A DNA stretch of 12,739 nucleotides from DASWVC01 sp036401335 (GCA_036401335.1 DASWVC010000414.1:1-12739); one strand, 5' to 3'; positions 1 through 8,229 are shown, counted from the first letter of the stretch. Translations and numbers: made by a program. The notes: a model not told the origin generated them from the letters alone.

Positions 1-59
1 TTTAAGCGTGGTTTTCCGTTGTCGAAAACGGGTGCCGTTGGCTTCATTAATTAAGAACC

Positions 60-545
60 TCAAAGCTGGTCAGGCGTTTCGAGCCTTTTACCTTTCCCAT
101 CGGTGGTGGTGCTCAACACCACGTTCCAGTTTGCATCCAAGAAGTCTGCCTCGCCATGGGCCGTAAACGCTTCGCCCGACTCTGCGAGCACGATGGTACT
201 TTGCACGCGATGAAACCCGGTCACCACGCCTTGCTTCCGCAACGTTGCGTAGAACGTCAAGTGGTACTCCCGATCGGCGGTGCGGGTCCAGCGACCGTAA
301 CCGGGGCCGAGCTCAGTCCCAACGGCTTCGATGACCGGAATGGCCGGAAGTTTCTGGTCACCGACGTTGGTGAAGGTGCCGTCGCCGCCAAAAGTTGCGA
401 GGCCTAAAATGATGCGCGGCGCGTCGTGCGGCGTCACCTGCATGAACCACACACCTGTCAGCGTTTTCTTCTCTCCCGGATTTGCGACGAGAACTGCCGG
501 AAGGGCAACGCAGAGGACCATGAGGCTAAGTAATCTGTTTTTCAT
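60..545 (-). CDS. Small secreted calycin/lipocalin-like protein, paralog A
   Basis: Encodes 161 residues. I do not recognise a named family and infer only a small exported beta-rich protein. The N-terminus (MKNRLLSLMVLCVALPAVLVA) is a clear Sec signal peptide, with likely cleavage after LVA. The mature part starts with a GVW strand, then LATFGGDGTF, GYGRWTRT, and a conserved tail ADFLDANWNVV...RLETP; such alternating strands suggest a calycin-type barrel. It is homologous along its whole length to the protein at 8230-8742 (about half the residues shared by eye), with an ~11-residue gap after the first strand. The ATG at 545 is chosen because the signal peptide begins there; a TTG at 575 would add ten charged residues ahead of it. 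It lies downstream of the sigma/kinase operon on the same strand, but a repeat and a terminator-like hairpin intervene, so it probably has its own promoter. No catalytic motif is visible. Confidence 0.85.
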   Translation of the reverse strand: MKNRLLSLMVLCVALPAVLVANPGEKKTLTGVWFMQVTPHDAPRIILGLATFGGDGTFTNVGDQKLPAIPVIEAVGTELGPGYGRWTRTADREYHLTFYATLRKQGVVTGFHRVQSTIVLAESGEAFTAHGEADFLDANWNVVLSTTTDGKGKRLETPDQL

Positions 546-579
546 CACGCTTGTCTTTGATCTTCGGCTTGCCAAACAA

Positions 580-596
580 GACCCCCCGTTGGGGTC
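580..596 (-). terminator. Possible rho-independent terminator or 5' leader hairpin before paralog A
   Basis: On the minus strand a perfect 6-bp stem GACCCC/GGGGTC encloses a 5-nt loop and is followed by a T-rich TTGTTT. It lies after the kinase stop and the repeat, and 35 nt before the ATG of paralog A. It could end kinase-operon transcription or act as a leader hairpin for gene A. The T-tract is short and interrupted, so termination strength is uncertain. Confidence 0.35.
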
Positions 597-615
597 CCCG
601 CGCCGATCCGCATCG

Positions 616-820
616 GACGGGATCGTTGGCCTCTACCCTGTTAATCAAGGATTGGCGGGGTTGAGTTTCAGGATTCCTCCGAACCGCATGCTTTTGCCAT
701 CATGGACGGCAAGATCCGATTGCCGGCCTGCCCTCACGAACCGGTCAGCAAAACGCCGGATTTACTCGCCGCTGGGCCGATTTGTAGTGCCTGCACGGGA
801 TCCGCCTCCGCGCTTGACCG
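616..820 (-). repeat. ~205-bp intergenic repeat, left copy
   Basis: The reverse complement of this segment aligns along its whole length with 8807-9015, roughly three quarters identical by eye. There is a perfect 29-nt block (781-809 here) and a perfect 22-nt block (638-659). The copy starts 29 bp after the kinase stop. It contains a hairpin at 694-712 that is kept at the aligned place in the other copy. Relative to the upstream gene's direction it has the same orientation as the copy after paralog B. No coding capacity is shared in one frame, so it looks like a non-coding repeat family. Confidence 0.85.
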
Positions 821-849
821 CACGGGGCAAAGGTTCGAGGGCCGGTTAG

Positions 850-3800
850 TTAGTTGCCCTTAGGAGATGGATTCATCTTCGCCTGGGCGCGAAGTCCCTC
901 GCTGCGAGGGTTCGGTTTTCCCACCTTTGCGTATTGGTCTAAGGCGACGATCGCCCGTGGCCAATCCTTTTGCTCCGCGCACATTTCGGCCGCTTCCAAG
1001 GTGGTTTCCGCAGGGTCCAGCTCCAGGGTGTAACGGCAACTGTCCGGAAGGCGCTTCAGATCGAAGTCGCGCCAGAAAGCGGCACGGTCCGTGTCGGCTT
1101 CGACGCTTGCGAGGGCAAGGTGAATCAAAGGAAAAGCAGGATCGAGGTTATACGCTTCTGCCAACGCCTTTTTCCGAAACGCCGGGGGGTCACGAGCCGG
1201 CCCGGACACCTTTCCCCAATCGATCGTTGAAAACATGAAGTGAGGAACCGTGCGCGTCGAGCCTGGATGGATGGCTCGGGTGCATGGATCGGCCAGAAAC
1301 CACTCGACGGCAATCGCCAGCAAACTGTCTTTGATCCCCGGCTCTTTAAGCTCCGCGGAAACCTGGTCGCGACACTCGATGACACGGGCGATGGGCACGG
1401 GCATGAGAAAGCCATTCGCATCGAAATCGAGGTGACCGATCAAAGGAGGCAGAAGTTTAACCACCCCGACGAGCCGTTCAGAAAGTGGCCCGTCGATGGG
1501 TAGCTCCCAGACTCGCGCGGTGTGGTCTTTACTCGCCGTCACCACCCGTTGACCGTCCGAACTGAAGGTCGAGAACAACACTTCGTCATCGTGTTTTAGC
1601 GGCTCACCCACCGCCTGACCCGTGGCCGCTTCCCAGACTCGCGCGGTGCCATCGGCGCTCGCCGTGACCACCCATCGCCCATCGGGACTAAACGCCGCAC
1701 CATGGACAACGCCATCGTGCCGTAGCGCTTCACCCATCGGCTGACCCGTCGCCGCGTCCCAGACGCGTGCCGTCCCGTCCTCGCTGGCGGTCACCACCCA
1801 CTTCCCGTCGGGACTGAATGCCGCCGTCCTCACGCCTCGATCATGCCGCAGCGGCGGGCTCACTGCCCTGCCCGTTTCGGCTTCCCAGACTCGCGCGGTC
1901 CCGTCCTCGCTTGCGGTGATTACCCACTTCCCATCCGGGCTGAACGCCGCTTGCCAGGCGTAGCCATCGTGTTGCAACGGGGGGCCCACCGGCTTGCCGG
2001 TCAACGCGTCCCAGAGCCTAACCGTACAGTCTGCGCTCGCGGTGGCCACCCATTTTCCGTCCGGGCTAAAGGCCGCGCTGTTCACGGCACCCCCGTGTTG
2101 CAGCGGTCCGGTCACCAGCTTGCCCGTCGCAGCTTCCCACACCCGTGCCGCACCATCCCAACTTGCCGTGACCACCCACTGCCCGTTTGGACTAAAGGCC
2201 GCACCCGCCACGCCTCCGCCGTGCCGCAGGGGCGGGCCCAACGGCTTGCCCGATGGCACCTCCCAGAGCCGCGCGGTGCCATCGGCACTTGCGGTGACCA
2301 CCCAGTGCCCGTCCGGGCTGAAGGAAGCGGCATTCACCGGCGCATTGTGGCGCAGCAATCCTCCCACTGCCTTGCCCGTGGTCGCCTCCCAGAGCCGCGC
2401 GGTGTGATCTGAACTCGCCGTAACTGCCCATTTCCCGTCCGGGCTGAGGGCCACCCCCGTTACCGCCGCCTCATGCCGCAGCGGTTCGTGAACGGCGTCA
2501 TCCGTCGCTGCCTCCCACACCCACGCGCGGCCGCCTTCGGTCGCCGTGGCGACCCGCCTTCCATCCGGGCTAAACGCCGCGCAATTGACGCCGGCGCGGT
2601 GCCGCAGCGGTTTGCCCATCGGCTTGCCCGTGGCCGCTTCCCAAATCTGTGCGACCCCACTCTCGCTGGCCGTGATCACCCATCGCCCGTCGGGGCTAAA
2701 CGCCGCGCCGTTCACCACGCCCTCATGCCGTAACGGTTGGCCCACCATTTGACCGCTCGCCGCCTCCCAGACCTGTGCGGTGCCCTCCGCGCTGGCGGTA
2801 AGCACCCATTGCCCGTCGGGGCTGAACGAGACGCTGGTGACGCTGCCGTGGTGCCGCAGCGGCGGGGAAACCGTTTTACCGGTTGCCGCCTCCCAAACTT
2901 GCGCGGTGCCGTCGGCGCTGGCGGTGGCCACCCGCCTCCCGTCCGGGCTAAAGGTCGCCTGCCACACGTCGAGGCCATGCCGCAACGGCGGAGCCAGCGC
3001 ATGGCCGGTGGCCGGCTCCCAAAGGCGCGCGGCACCGTCACTGCCGGCCGTAACCACCCGTTTTCCGTCCGAACAGAAGGCCGCGCTGTAAACAAAGCCC
3101 TCATGCCGCAACGGAGGGCCCGCCGCATTACCCGTCTCGGCTTCCCAAAGCCGCGCGGTGCCGTCTTGGCTCGCCGTCAGGACCCACCGCCCGTCGGGGC
3201 TGAACGAGGCGCGATTCACGCCGGCGAGGTGTCGCAACGCGAGGCCAGTCGGTTTGCCCGTGGCCGCTTCCCAAATGCGTGCCGTGCCATCGGCGCTGGC
3301 GGTGAGCACCCGTTGTCCGTCGGGGCTGAACGAGGCGGTGTTGACCTTGGCCTCGTGCCGTAGCGGCGGGCCGAGTGGGCGGCCCGTGGCCGCGTCCCAG
3401 ACCTGGGCGGTCCCACCCTCGCTGGCCGTGAGGAACCACCTCCCGTCCGGGCTAAAGGAGACGTCGCAAAGGCGCCCGGCGTGCTCGACCGAACAAAGGG
3501 GGGCCGTGGGGAACGAAGCCTGCCGGGTGATCAGCTGCTCCAGGGTGATGGACGCGACCCGGTTGTCGGAATCATTCCGCAGGGCCCGGGCAAGGTACGC
3601 AAGCTTAGCGGCCGGGTCCCGCTGCTGCGAAGCCGTGACGACATCGACCTTGCTGGCCTCGCGCAGCAACGCCCTCGCTCGGGCCTCGTTTTGCTGAACC
3701 CGTTGCGCATTGCCCTCCGCGCTCTGGCGTTGCCGCTCCGCCCGGAACCATTGGAAACCGGCCACAATCGCCAGAACGCCGACGGCCGCCGTGACCCCGT

Positions 3801-6800
3801 AACGGACCCGTTCCTGGGCCCGCTGACTCCGTTTTCGCTCCGCGATGCTGGCGTGAACGAAAGCGGATTGTTCCCGGTTGAGCGAGGTACCGAAGCCTTT
3901 GACCAGCGTTTCGCCTTCCGCCAGGGGCAGGCCCGGTCCGAGCAGGTCATCCTTTTGTTTCCCGCGGCTCAGCCAAAGCTTCAAGCTGGAATCCAGGCGG
4001 TCCCGCATGCGCAGGAACTCGCGGTTTTCGGTGAGCCATCCTTTCAGGCGCTGCCATTCCCGCAGCAGCGCTTCGTGTGCGACGCTCACGGTCACCTCGC
4101 CTTGCGGATCGGTGGCTGCGACCAACAAGCGCCGTTCGATGAAGCGATCAATAAAACCTTTCGCGCCCGCAGCCTGCGCCGGGTCGACCCCCGTTGAGGC
4201 AACGAAATCACGGTAAGGCACCGTCCGCCGGTTGGGCACCTCCTCCTCGCCCTGGCCCAACGTGACAAGGTGCCGCATCACCCACGGAAACCGCTTCTGT
4301 TCATCCGGTTGCAAACTGCTAAAGGCCGCTTCGGCGTGCCGGGCAAGCGCGCCTTTCAATTCGCCCAATTCGCGGTAATCCGACCACCGCAGCAAAGCAT
4401 CGCCACGAACGGCCTGCCGGTCGTAAAGCAACGACAAAACGTGCTCGAGCAACGGCAAGGACTCCGGGGTGGCAGTGGCTGCGTCGCGAAGGGAGTCGTC
4501 CAAGCGTAAGCCCGTCTGCGGATCCTTTTCGAAACGCAGCCCTGCCGCAGCGGCCGGCAGCCGAATCACGTTTTCGATTTCAGAAGGCGTGGGCGGCCGG
4601 AGGTCAACTTTCCCTCCTGGCGTGGCGAGCTCAACGAGGTCCGGAAACGCTTGGTACGAAGCGTAAAAGTCACTCCGCAACGTCGCCAAGACAAAGACCC
4701 GGCCGCTCCGAACCAAACCGGCGAGCGTGGAGATGTACTTTTGCCGCACCTCCGGTGAAAAACCGGTCGTGAACAATTCTTCCAACTGGTCAACCACCAA
4801 CGCCAGACGGGCTTTCGGTGCCTCAAGCCTTTCCCGTTGCTCGCCAACCAAGTCCGCCTCGTCCAAGCCTCCTGACTCCCGCAAACGCCGCTCTTGGTCG
4901 CCCAAGCCGTGCCAACGTTGGGTTTTCCATTCCCGCGCGACGTGATCGAGCGCGTCCCGGACCCGGAGCGCGACGCTGTCGGGGTAAGCCCTGAGTTCGG
5001 TCGCCAAATCACGAATGGCGTGCGGTGATTCCGGGTTCTCCAACGCCGGGAGCGCGGAAACCTCCAGCAGGGCAGCCGCCAAAGCGTCAAAGCAATCCCC
5101 TCCGGCCCCGCCCGCTCCCGGCCGCGTGATGGCGCGACGCCAGAGTCCAACCCCTTCAATCGTCTCAGGTTGAGTTAACAACGGCAGCACGCCCGCTCGT
5201 ACCAGCGAACTTTTGCCGCAGCCGCTTGCGCCCACGACCAGCACGAAGGGCCGTTGCCTCCTAACCTGCCCCTCTAAGGCTTCCAAGACGTCCCCCACCG
5301 CTTTCGTCCTTCCGCGGAAAATGGGCGCGTGTTCAAAATCAAAGGCGCTCAGCCCGCGGAACGGGCTGAATTTCCATCGGCGGACGTTACGGGTCAAGGC
5401 GTTGCGCCCGAGCCGCCGGTTGAGTTGACCCGCGAGAAAGTCACGGAAATGCTCGCGGAAGAGCGCTTCAAACTCTTCCAAGTCGCGGTAGGTGGACAAC
5501 GCGCCAACGGCGCTGCCCTGGCAGTCCTTCTCCCAACGCGCAATGAATTCCTGCACCGCCTCCCATTGCCGGCCAAAGGCTTCGCGCGCCTCCCGGGGTT
5601 CCAAGGGCGGCACCGGCTTCGAACCGTTGCGGTAAACGTGCCAGGGCAGAACGTTACCGTTCGGGTTCACCGGGTCCAAGACCCTCGGCGTGTCACGTTC
5701 CGTTCCCGCGCCCAAGGGGCTGTCCTTCGGAACCCTCCACGGGGCGTCTGGCAGGAAACTCGGGCGCGTCCAAAAGATGCAGACCGCAAGATCGGCTTCC
5801 GCGGGGCTTGGACCTTGTCCCCGGTAAGGGGGGTCCCTTCCCCAGAAACAGGGACACAAGACGGGCGGACCCGGGTTCCTCAACTCAGGGGTCGATCCCC
5901 CTTCGGCTTCCGCCAAGCGCTGGAAACGCGAAGGGGCAAGGGTCATGGGCATCTCAAACTCAGCCGCCGTCGCACGAATCACCTGCTCTGCCACGTGCCG
6001 CTCCTTTTGGACGTCGACGCCCGCAGAGACGAAAACGCGGAGCGTTTCTCTAAGGGCACCCCCGGCGGCAAGGGCAGCCTTGACGGTGGGGATCAGGTTC
6101 AAGAGTTCGCTTGGAGTCTGGACGCGATGCGCCGGATCTTTGTGCAGGAGCACCTCGAGGAGAACGACGACGGGTTGCGGGACCCTTTCGAGTTGTTCAA
6201 GGGGCAAGCGAACGCGTTGATGCTGGTGCATCACCTCCGCCGGAGAACCCTGGAAAGGCGTTCTGCCGGTCAACGCCTCCCAGAGGGTCACCCCAAGCGA
6301 GTACAGATCGGATCGAATGTCCACGCCCACGCCGGCAAATTGCTCCGGGCTGGCGAACTCCGGCGTTCCGGCAAAAGCCCCGGGGTTGGAGATCGCCGTT
6401 TGAGACGGGTGCTCGCCGACCGGTTTCGCCAAGCCCAGGTCGATGATTTTCGCCATGACGCCGCCGCCCTGCTCAAGGTGCACCATGATGTTGGCCGATT
6501 TGATGTCCCGGTGGACCAAGTTCCCCTTTTGCACCGCCACCAGACCCGCGGCCACTTGCTGCGTGATTTCGAGGGCCAACTTAACCTCCAGCCGGCCCCA
6601 TCGCCTCAGGAGGCACGCGAGCGTCTCTCCTTCCACAAACTCCATCGCGTAGAAGTAGGTTCCGCCGCTTTGACCCAGGTGGAACACCGACGCAACGTTT
6701 GGATGCCGGACGCTGGCCGCAGCCCGTGCTTCACGCAACAATCGGAGCCCGGCCGAGTCGTCGCCGACGTGGGAGGCACGAATGACTTTCAGCGTGACGG

Positions 6801-7140
6801 GGCGGCGCAGGTCAACGTCAATGGCCTTGTAGGTGACGCCCATGGCCCCCCGGCCCAACTCGAGCGGTGCCCCGTCTTCGCCCAGGACGAGTTCATAATG
6901 TTCGAATCGATGGGCCAGTGACCCCGGCTCGGGTGCGAAACGCGTTTCTGCTGAACCTGGTCCTGGCGCCTCAGAGGACTCGCCTCCAGCTGCCATGGCC
7001 GAACGCAGCATGCAGACGGGGCAGAACTTGCATTCGCCGCGGGTCGAGAACGTCGCGCCGCAAACCGTACAAACGCGGGTTTCGCGCCGGCCCCATCCGG
7101 GATCGCGGTCGTTCGCTGGACGCGGAGGTTCCGCGTTCAC
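850..7140 (-). CDS. Giant Ser/Thr kinase - DUF4062-like - nSTAND1 ATPase - WD40 sensor protein
   Basis: The protein has 2096 residues from the GTG at 7140, which overlaps the sigma-factor stop; TTG 7179 and GTG 7152 are alternatives. Seen in order: cysteine cluster (C24, C27, C37, C40, C43; zinc-ribbon-like). Protein kinase ~81-355, with glycine loop G96/G98/G101, K118, E137, HRD D212, K214, N217, DLG D234 (DFG variant) and SPE E266, so it is predicted active. DUF4062-like region ~367-575, starting RVFVSAGVDV...ER and later AVCIFW. nSTAND1-type P-loop ATPase ~594-1050, with Walker A GASGCGKSS (K643) and Walker B LALVVDQLEE (D784). Membrane segment ~1115-1132, then a charged coiled-coil-like linker. 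Sixteen WD40 repeats at 1220-1891. A helical, TPR-like tail to 2096. With one membrane span, kinase and ATPase would be cytoplasmic and the WD40 array external. Coupling to the sigma gene suggests the kinase controls that sigma factor (inference). No frameshift is seen. Confidence 0.95.
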   Translation of the reverse strand: MNAEPPRPANDRDPGWGRRETRVCTVCGATFSTRGECKFCPVCMLRSAMAAGGESSEAPGPGSAETRFAPEPGSLAHRFEHYELVLGEDGAPLELGRGAMGVTYKAIDVDLRRPVTLKVIRASHVGDDSAGLRLLREARAAASVRHPNVASVFHLGQSGGTYFYAMEFVEGETLACLLRRWGRLEVKLALEITQQVAAGLVAVQKGNLVHRDIKSANIMVHLEQGGGVMAKIIDLGLAKPVGEHPSQTAISNPGAFAGTPEFASPEQFAGVGVDIRSDLYSLGVTLWEALTGRTPFQGSPAEVMHQHQRVRLPLEQLERVPQPVVVLLEVLLHKDPAHRVQTPSELLNLIPTVKAALAAGGALRETLRVFVSAGVDVQKERHVAEQVIRATAAEFEMPMTLAPSRFQRLAEAEGGSTPELRNPGPPVLCPCFWGRDPPYRGQGPSPAEADLAVCIFWTRPSFLPDAPWRVPKDSPLGAGTERDTPRVLDPVNPNGNVLPWHVYRNGSKPVPPLEPREAREAFGRQWEAVQEFIARWEKDCQGSAVGALSTYRDLEEFEALFREHFRDFLAGQLNRRLGRNALTRNVRRWKFSPFRGLSAFDFEHAPIFRGRTKAVGDVLEALEGQVRRQRPFVLVVGASGCGKSSLVRAGVLPLLTQPETIEGVGLWRRAITRPGAGGAGGDCFDALAAALLEVSALPALENPESPHAIRDLATELRAYPDSVALRVRDALDHVAREWKTQRWHGLGDQERRLRESGGLDEADLVGEQRERLEAPKARLALVVDQLEELFTTGFSPEVRQKYISTLAGLVRSGRVFVLATLRSDFYASYQAFPDLVELATPGGKVDLRPPTPSEIENVIRLPAAAAGLRFEKDPQTGLRLDDSLRDAATATPESLPLLEHVLSLLYDRQAVRGDALLRWSDYRELGELKGALARHAEAAFSSLQPDEQKRFPWVMRHLVTLGQGEEEVPNRRTVPYRDFVASTGVDPAQAAGAKGFIDRFIERRLLVAATDPQGEVTVSVAHEALLREWQRLKGWLTENREFLRMRDRLDSSLKLWLSRGKQKDDLLGPGLPLAEGETLVKGFGTSLNREQSAFVHASIAERKRSQRAQERVRYGVTAAVGVLAIVAGFQWFRAERQRQSAEGNAQRVQQNEARARALLREASKVDVVTASQQRDPAAKLAYLARALRNDSDNRVASITLEQLITRQASFPTAPLCSVEHAGRLCDVSFSPDGRWFLTASEGGTAQVWDAATGRPLGPPLRHEAKVNTASFSPDGQRVLTASADGTARIWEAATGKPTGLALRHLAGVNRASFSPDGRWVLTASQDGTARLWEAETGNAAGPPLRHEGFVYSAAFCSDGKRVVTAGSDGAARLWEPATGHALAPPLRHGLDVWQATFSPDGRRVATASADGTAQVWEAATGKTVSPPLRHHGSVTSVSFSPDGQWVLTASAEGTAQVWEAASGQMVGQPLRHEGVVNGAAFSPDGRWVITASESGVAQIWEAATGKPMGKPLRHRAGVNCAAFSPDGRRVATATEGGRAWVWEAATDDAVHEPLRHEAAVTGVALSPDGKWAVTASSDHTARLWEATTGKAVGGLLRHNAPVNAASFSPDGHWVVTASADGTARLWEVPSGKPLGPPLRHGGGVAGAAFSPNGQWVVTASWDGAARVWEAATGKLVTGPLQHGGAVNSAAFSPDGKWVATASADCTVRLWDALTGKPVGPPLQHDGYAWQAAFSPDGKWVITASEDGTARVWEAETGRAVSPPLRHDRGVRTAAFSPDGKWVVTASEDGTARVWDAATGQPMGEALRHDGVVHGAAFSPDGRWVVTASADGTARVWEAATGQAVGEPLKHDDEVLFSTFSSDGQRVVTASKDHTARVWELPIDGPLSERLVGVVKLLPPLIGHLDFDANGFLMPVPIARVIECRDQVSAELKEPGIKDSLLAIAVEWFLADPCTRAIHPGSTRTVPHFMFSTIDWGKVSGPARDPPAFRKKALAEAYNLDPAFPLIHLALASVEADTDRAAFWRDFDLKRLPDSCRYTLELDPAETTLEAAEMCAEQKDWPRAIVALDQYAKVGKPNPRSEGLRAQAKMNPSPKGN
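1468..3483 (-). repeat. Sixteen tandem 126-bp units encoding WD40 blades
   Basis: The segment is exactly 16 units of 126 bp (42 codons each) without any insertion or deletion. Unit 1 starts at 3483 and unit 16 at 1593. Each unit begins with His, then FSPDG, W/RVxTAS, DGTAR, VWE and ATG, ending in PLR. Most blades end in WE rather than the canonical WD, and the usual GH pair is reduced to H. Variable positions cluster just after the first His and around the ATG turn. Synonymous sites differ clearly between units, so the array is not a very recent amplification. It lies inside the kinase gene and forms its predicted external propeller part. Confidence 0.95.
7137..7140 (-). other. GTGA stop/start overlap coupling sigma factor and kinase
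   Basis: The sigma-factor TGA (7139-7137) overlaps a GTG (7140-7138) in the kinase frame. The layout is typical of translational coupling. It decides the preferred kinase start, because a purine-rich AAGGGTGG lies about ten bases upstream and the residues before it show no domain. Confidence 0.65.
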
Positions 7141-7907
7141 GACGTGATCCACCCTTCGGTGGCAACCAGCGCTTCGCAAAGCTCGTGAAGTTCTGCATCG
7201 ATGTCGACCACGTCTGAAACCGTGCGGGCAACCTCCTCCCGCACCAGGGCGGTGTACCGTTTTCGGAGGCGATGGATGAGGGTTTTACCCGCGCCCACGC
7301 TGACGCGCAACGCCTTCGCCGCATCTTCGTAGGCGGGCAACTCCTGGCCGTTGCCCACGTCGAGAAAGGCCTTGAGGGCGTCAAAGGTGGCCGCCTTACC
7401 CTGGGCCGCGTACTCCTCGTGCAACCGGTGCATCGCCTCGCCCAACAGCGCGATGGCCCAGCGGGCATCAAAGACCTTCTCCGGCGTCAGCGCGTCGACG
7501 GGCTCCAACCTCATGTGATCCTCTGCCGCTTCGGCGTCCAGGTAGACAAATTCCACCTGCCCGCCTCGCTTGAGGCACCGAGCGCGGGCGGCCTCGGTCG
7601 AGAGGTAATGCTGCAAGGACCCAAGCAAAAACGCCCGGAATTTACCTTTGAGCGGGTCCGCGCGCGCCAGCGCCTTACGTTCCAATAAATCGAGGAAAAA
7701 CCCTTGCGTCAGGTCCTGGGCCTCTTCCGGGGTGTGCCCTCGGCGTCGGACGAACCCGTAGAGCGGATACCAGTAAATCCTGCATATTTCACTCAAGGCC
7801 TCCGGGGCGCCGGGTGCCTGACCCTGGGCGGAGAGCAACACCATGCTCCACCGAGTCGTCAAGAATCGGTAGGCCTCATCCCCCGGTGAGCTTTGGTCCG
7901 ACTTCAA
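7137..7907 (-). CDS. ECF-like sigma-70 family RNA polymerase sigma factor (kinase-associated type)
   Basis: The 256-residue protein is a stand-alone sigma factor with region 2 and region 4 only. The conserved N-terminal FLTTRWSMVLLSA (15-27) is followed by region 2 (~37-115), containing YWYPLYGFVRRRG, the core-binding DLTQGFF (65-71) and KFRAFLL. A linker with PEKVFDARWAIALL follows, then GKAATFDALKAFL, and region 4 helix-turn-helix with GAGKTLIHRLRKRY (205-218). A C-terminal VDIDAELHEL extension completes it. This form is common in Verrucomicrobia and Planctomycetes next to Ser/Thr kinases. TTG at 7907 is the only start that keeps the conserved N-terminus, since an in-frame TAA lies two codons before it; no good ribosome site is seen. 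No anti-sigma gene is nearby, which fits control by the downstream kinase, as known for EcfP/PknT of Vibrio parahaemolyticus. That parallel is inference here. Confidence 0.92.
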   Translation of the reverse strand: MKSDQSSPGDEAYRFLTTRWSMVLLSAQGQAPGAPEALSEICRIYWYPLYGFVRRRGHTPEEAQDLTQGFFLDLLERKALARADPLKGKFRAFLLGSLQHYLSTEAARARCLKRGGQVEFVYLDAEAAEDHMRLEPVDALTPEKVFDARWAIALLGEAMHRLHEEYAAQGKAATFDALKAFLDVGNGQELPAYEDAAKALRVSVGAGKTLIHRLRKRYTALVREEVARTVSDVVDIDAELHELCEALVATEGWITS

Positions 7908-8229
7908 GGGTTAACTGCACCGTTATCAAGTTTGGCTTCCCTTGGAAACAAAGGATTCCCAAAAAAGGGGTCCGGGGATGAATTGCTGACTGGGGCAAGG
8001 ATTCAAGTAATGCGCTTCGCGGTGCCGTGCTTACGGAAGGCGCGGTTTCTAACCCGACGTCTCTCTCCAGCGGACACTCCATGCCCCCCGGTTGCGCGTG
8101 AGATCTCTGAAAGAATTTGGTTGAACGCTTGATCTTTTTTCTTCAAGACAAATGAATGAGGCGGCCTACGAAAAACGTGGCGAGATACCTGCATTCGTTT
8201 TCAGCCCTGGCGTTCCGCATGGAGATTCT
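7908..8229. other. Divergent promoter region between sigma factor and paralog B
   Basis: This 322-bp gap separates the leftward sigma/kinase operon from rightward paralog B, so promoters for both must lie here. On the minus strand a weak pair, TTGTTT (7951-7946) and GATAAC (7927-7922) with 18-nt spacing, precedes the sigma start, but it would leave only a very short leader. On the plus strand I see no convincing -35/-10. A small imperfect stem CTTGA/TCAAG (8128-8147) encloses a T-run. No gene or repeat copy is seen. Confidence 0.4.
8221..8224 (+). promoter_or_regulatory. Ribosome binding site of paralog B
   Basis: GGAG lies five bases before the ATG at 8230. It supports that start over the upstream in-frame ATG at 8152, which would bury the signal peptide behind 26 extra residues. 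Confidence 0.7.

Larger units (their letters stand above)
546..849. other. Intergenic region between kinase gene and paralog A
   Basis: This 304-bp gap holds the left copy of the ~205-bp repeat (616-820) and, nearer gene A, a short GC-rich hairpin (580-596). I see no convincing gene here: the open frames crossing it are antisense or lack a ribosome site and recognisable protein. A promoter for paralog A should lie here on the minus strand, but I cannot assign clear -35/-10 boxes. Confidence 0.6.

Noticed and set aside
11..29. Stem GTTTTC/GAAAAC downstream of paralog A as its terminator
   Set aside because: Only 6 mostly AT pairs with no T-run on the minus strand; too weak to call.
1468..3483. 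126-bp tandem repeats as possible CRISPR or non-coding satellite
   Set aside because: The units are exact multiples of three, in frame, and translate into WD40 blades; there are no constant repeats with unique spacers.
3481..4197. Plus-strand open frame of 238 codons inside the kinase gene
   Set aside because: Shadow of the minus-strand coding sequence; no ribosome site and no recognisable protein.
5329..6921. Long plus-strand open frame (530 codons) opposite the kinase gene
   Set aside because: It is antisense to the conserved kinase and ATPase domains, is rich in Arg/Gly/Pro with no domain, and reflects high GC content of the true gene on the minus strand.
7922..7951. Sigma-70-like promoter (TTGTTT, 18 nt, GATAAC) for the sigma gene
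   Set aside because: Both boxes are poor matches and the leader would be only about eight bases; kept only as a remark on the intergenic region.
8121..8160. Similarity of AAGACAA-type sequence before paralogs A and B as a shared promoter or operator
   Set aside because: The match is only a few bases long and its distance to the two start codons differs greatly, so chance is the simpler explanation.
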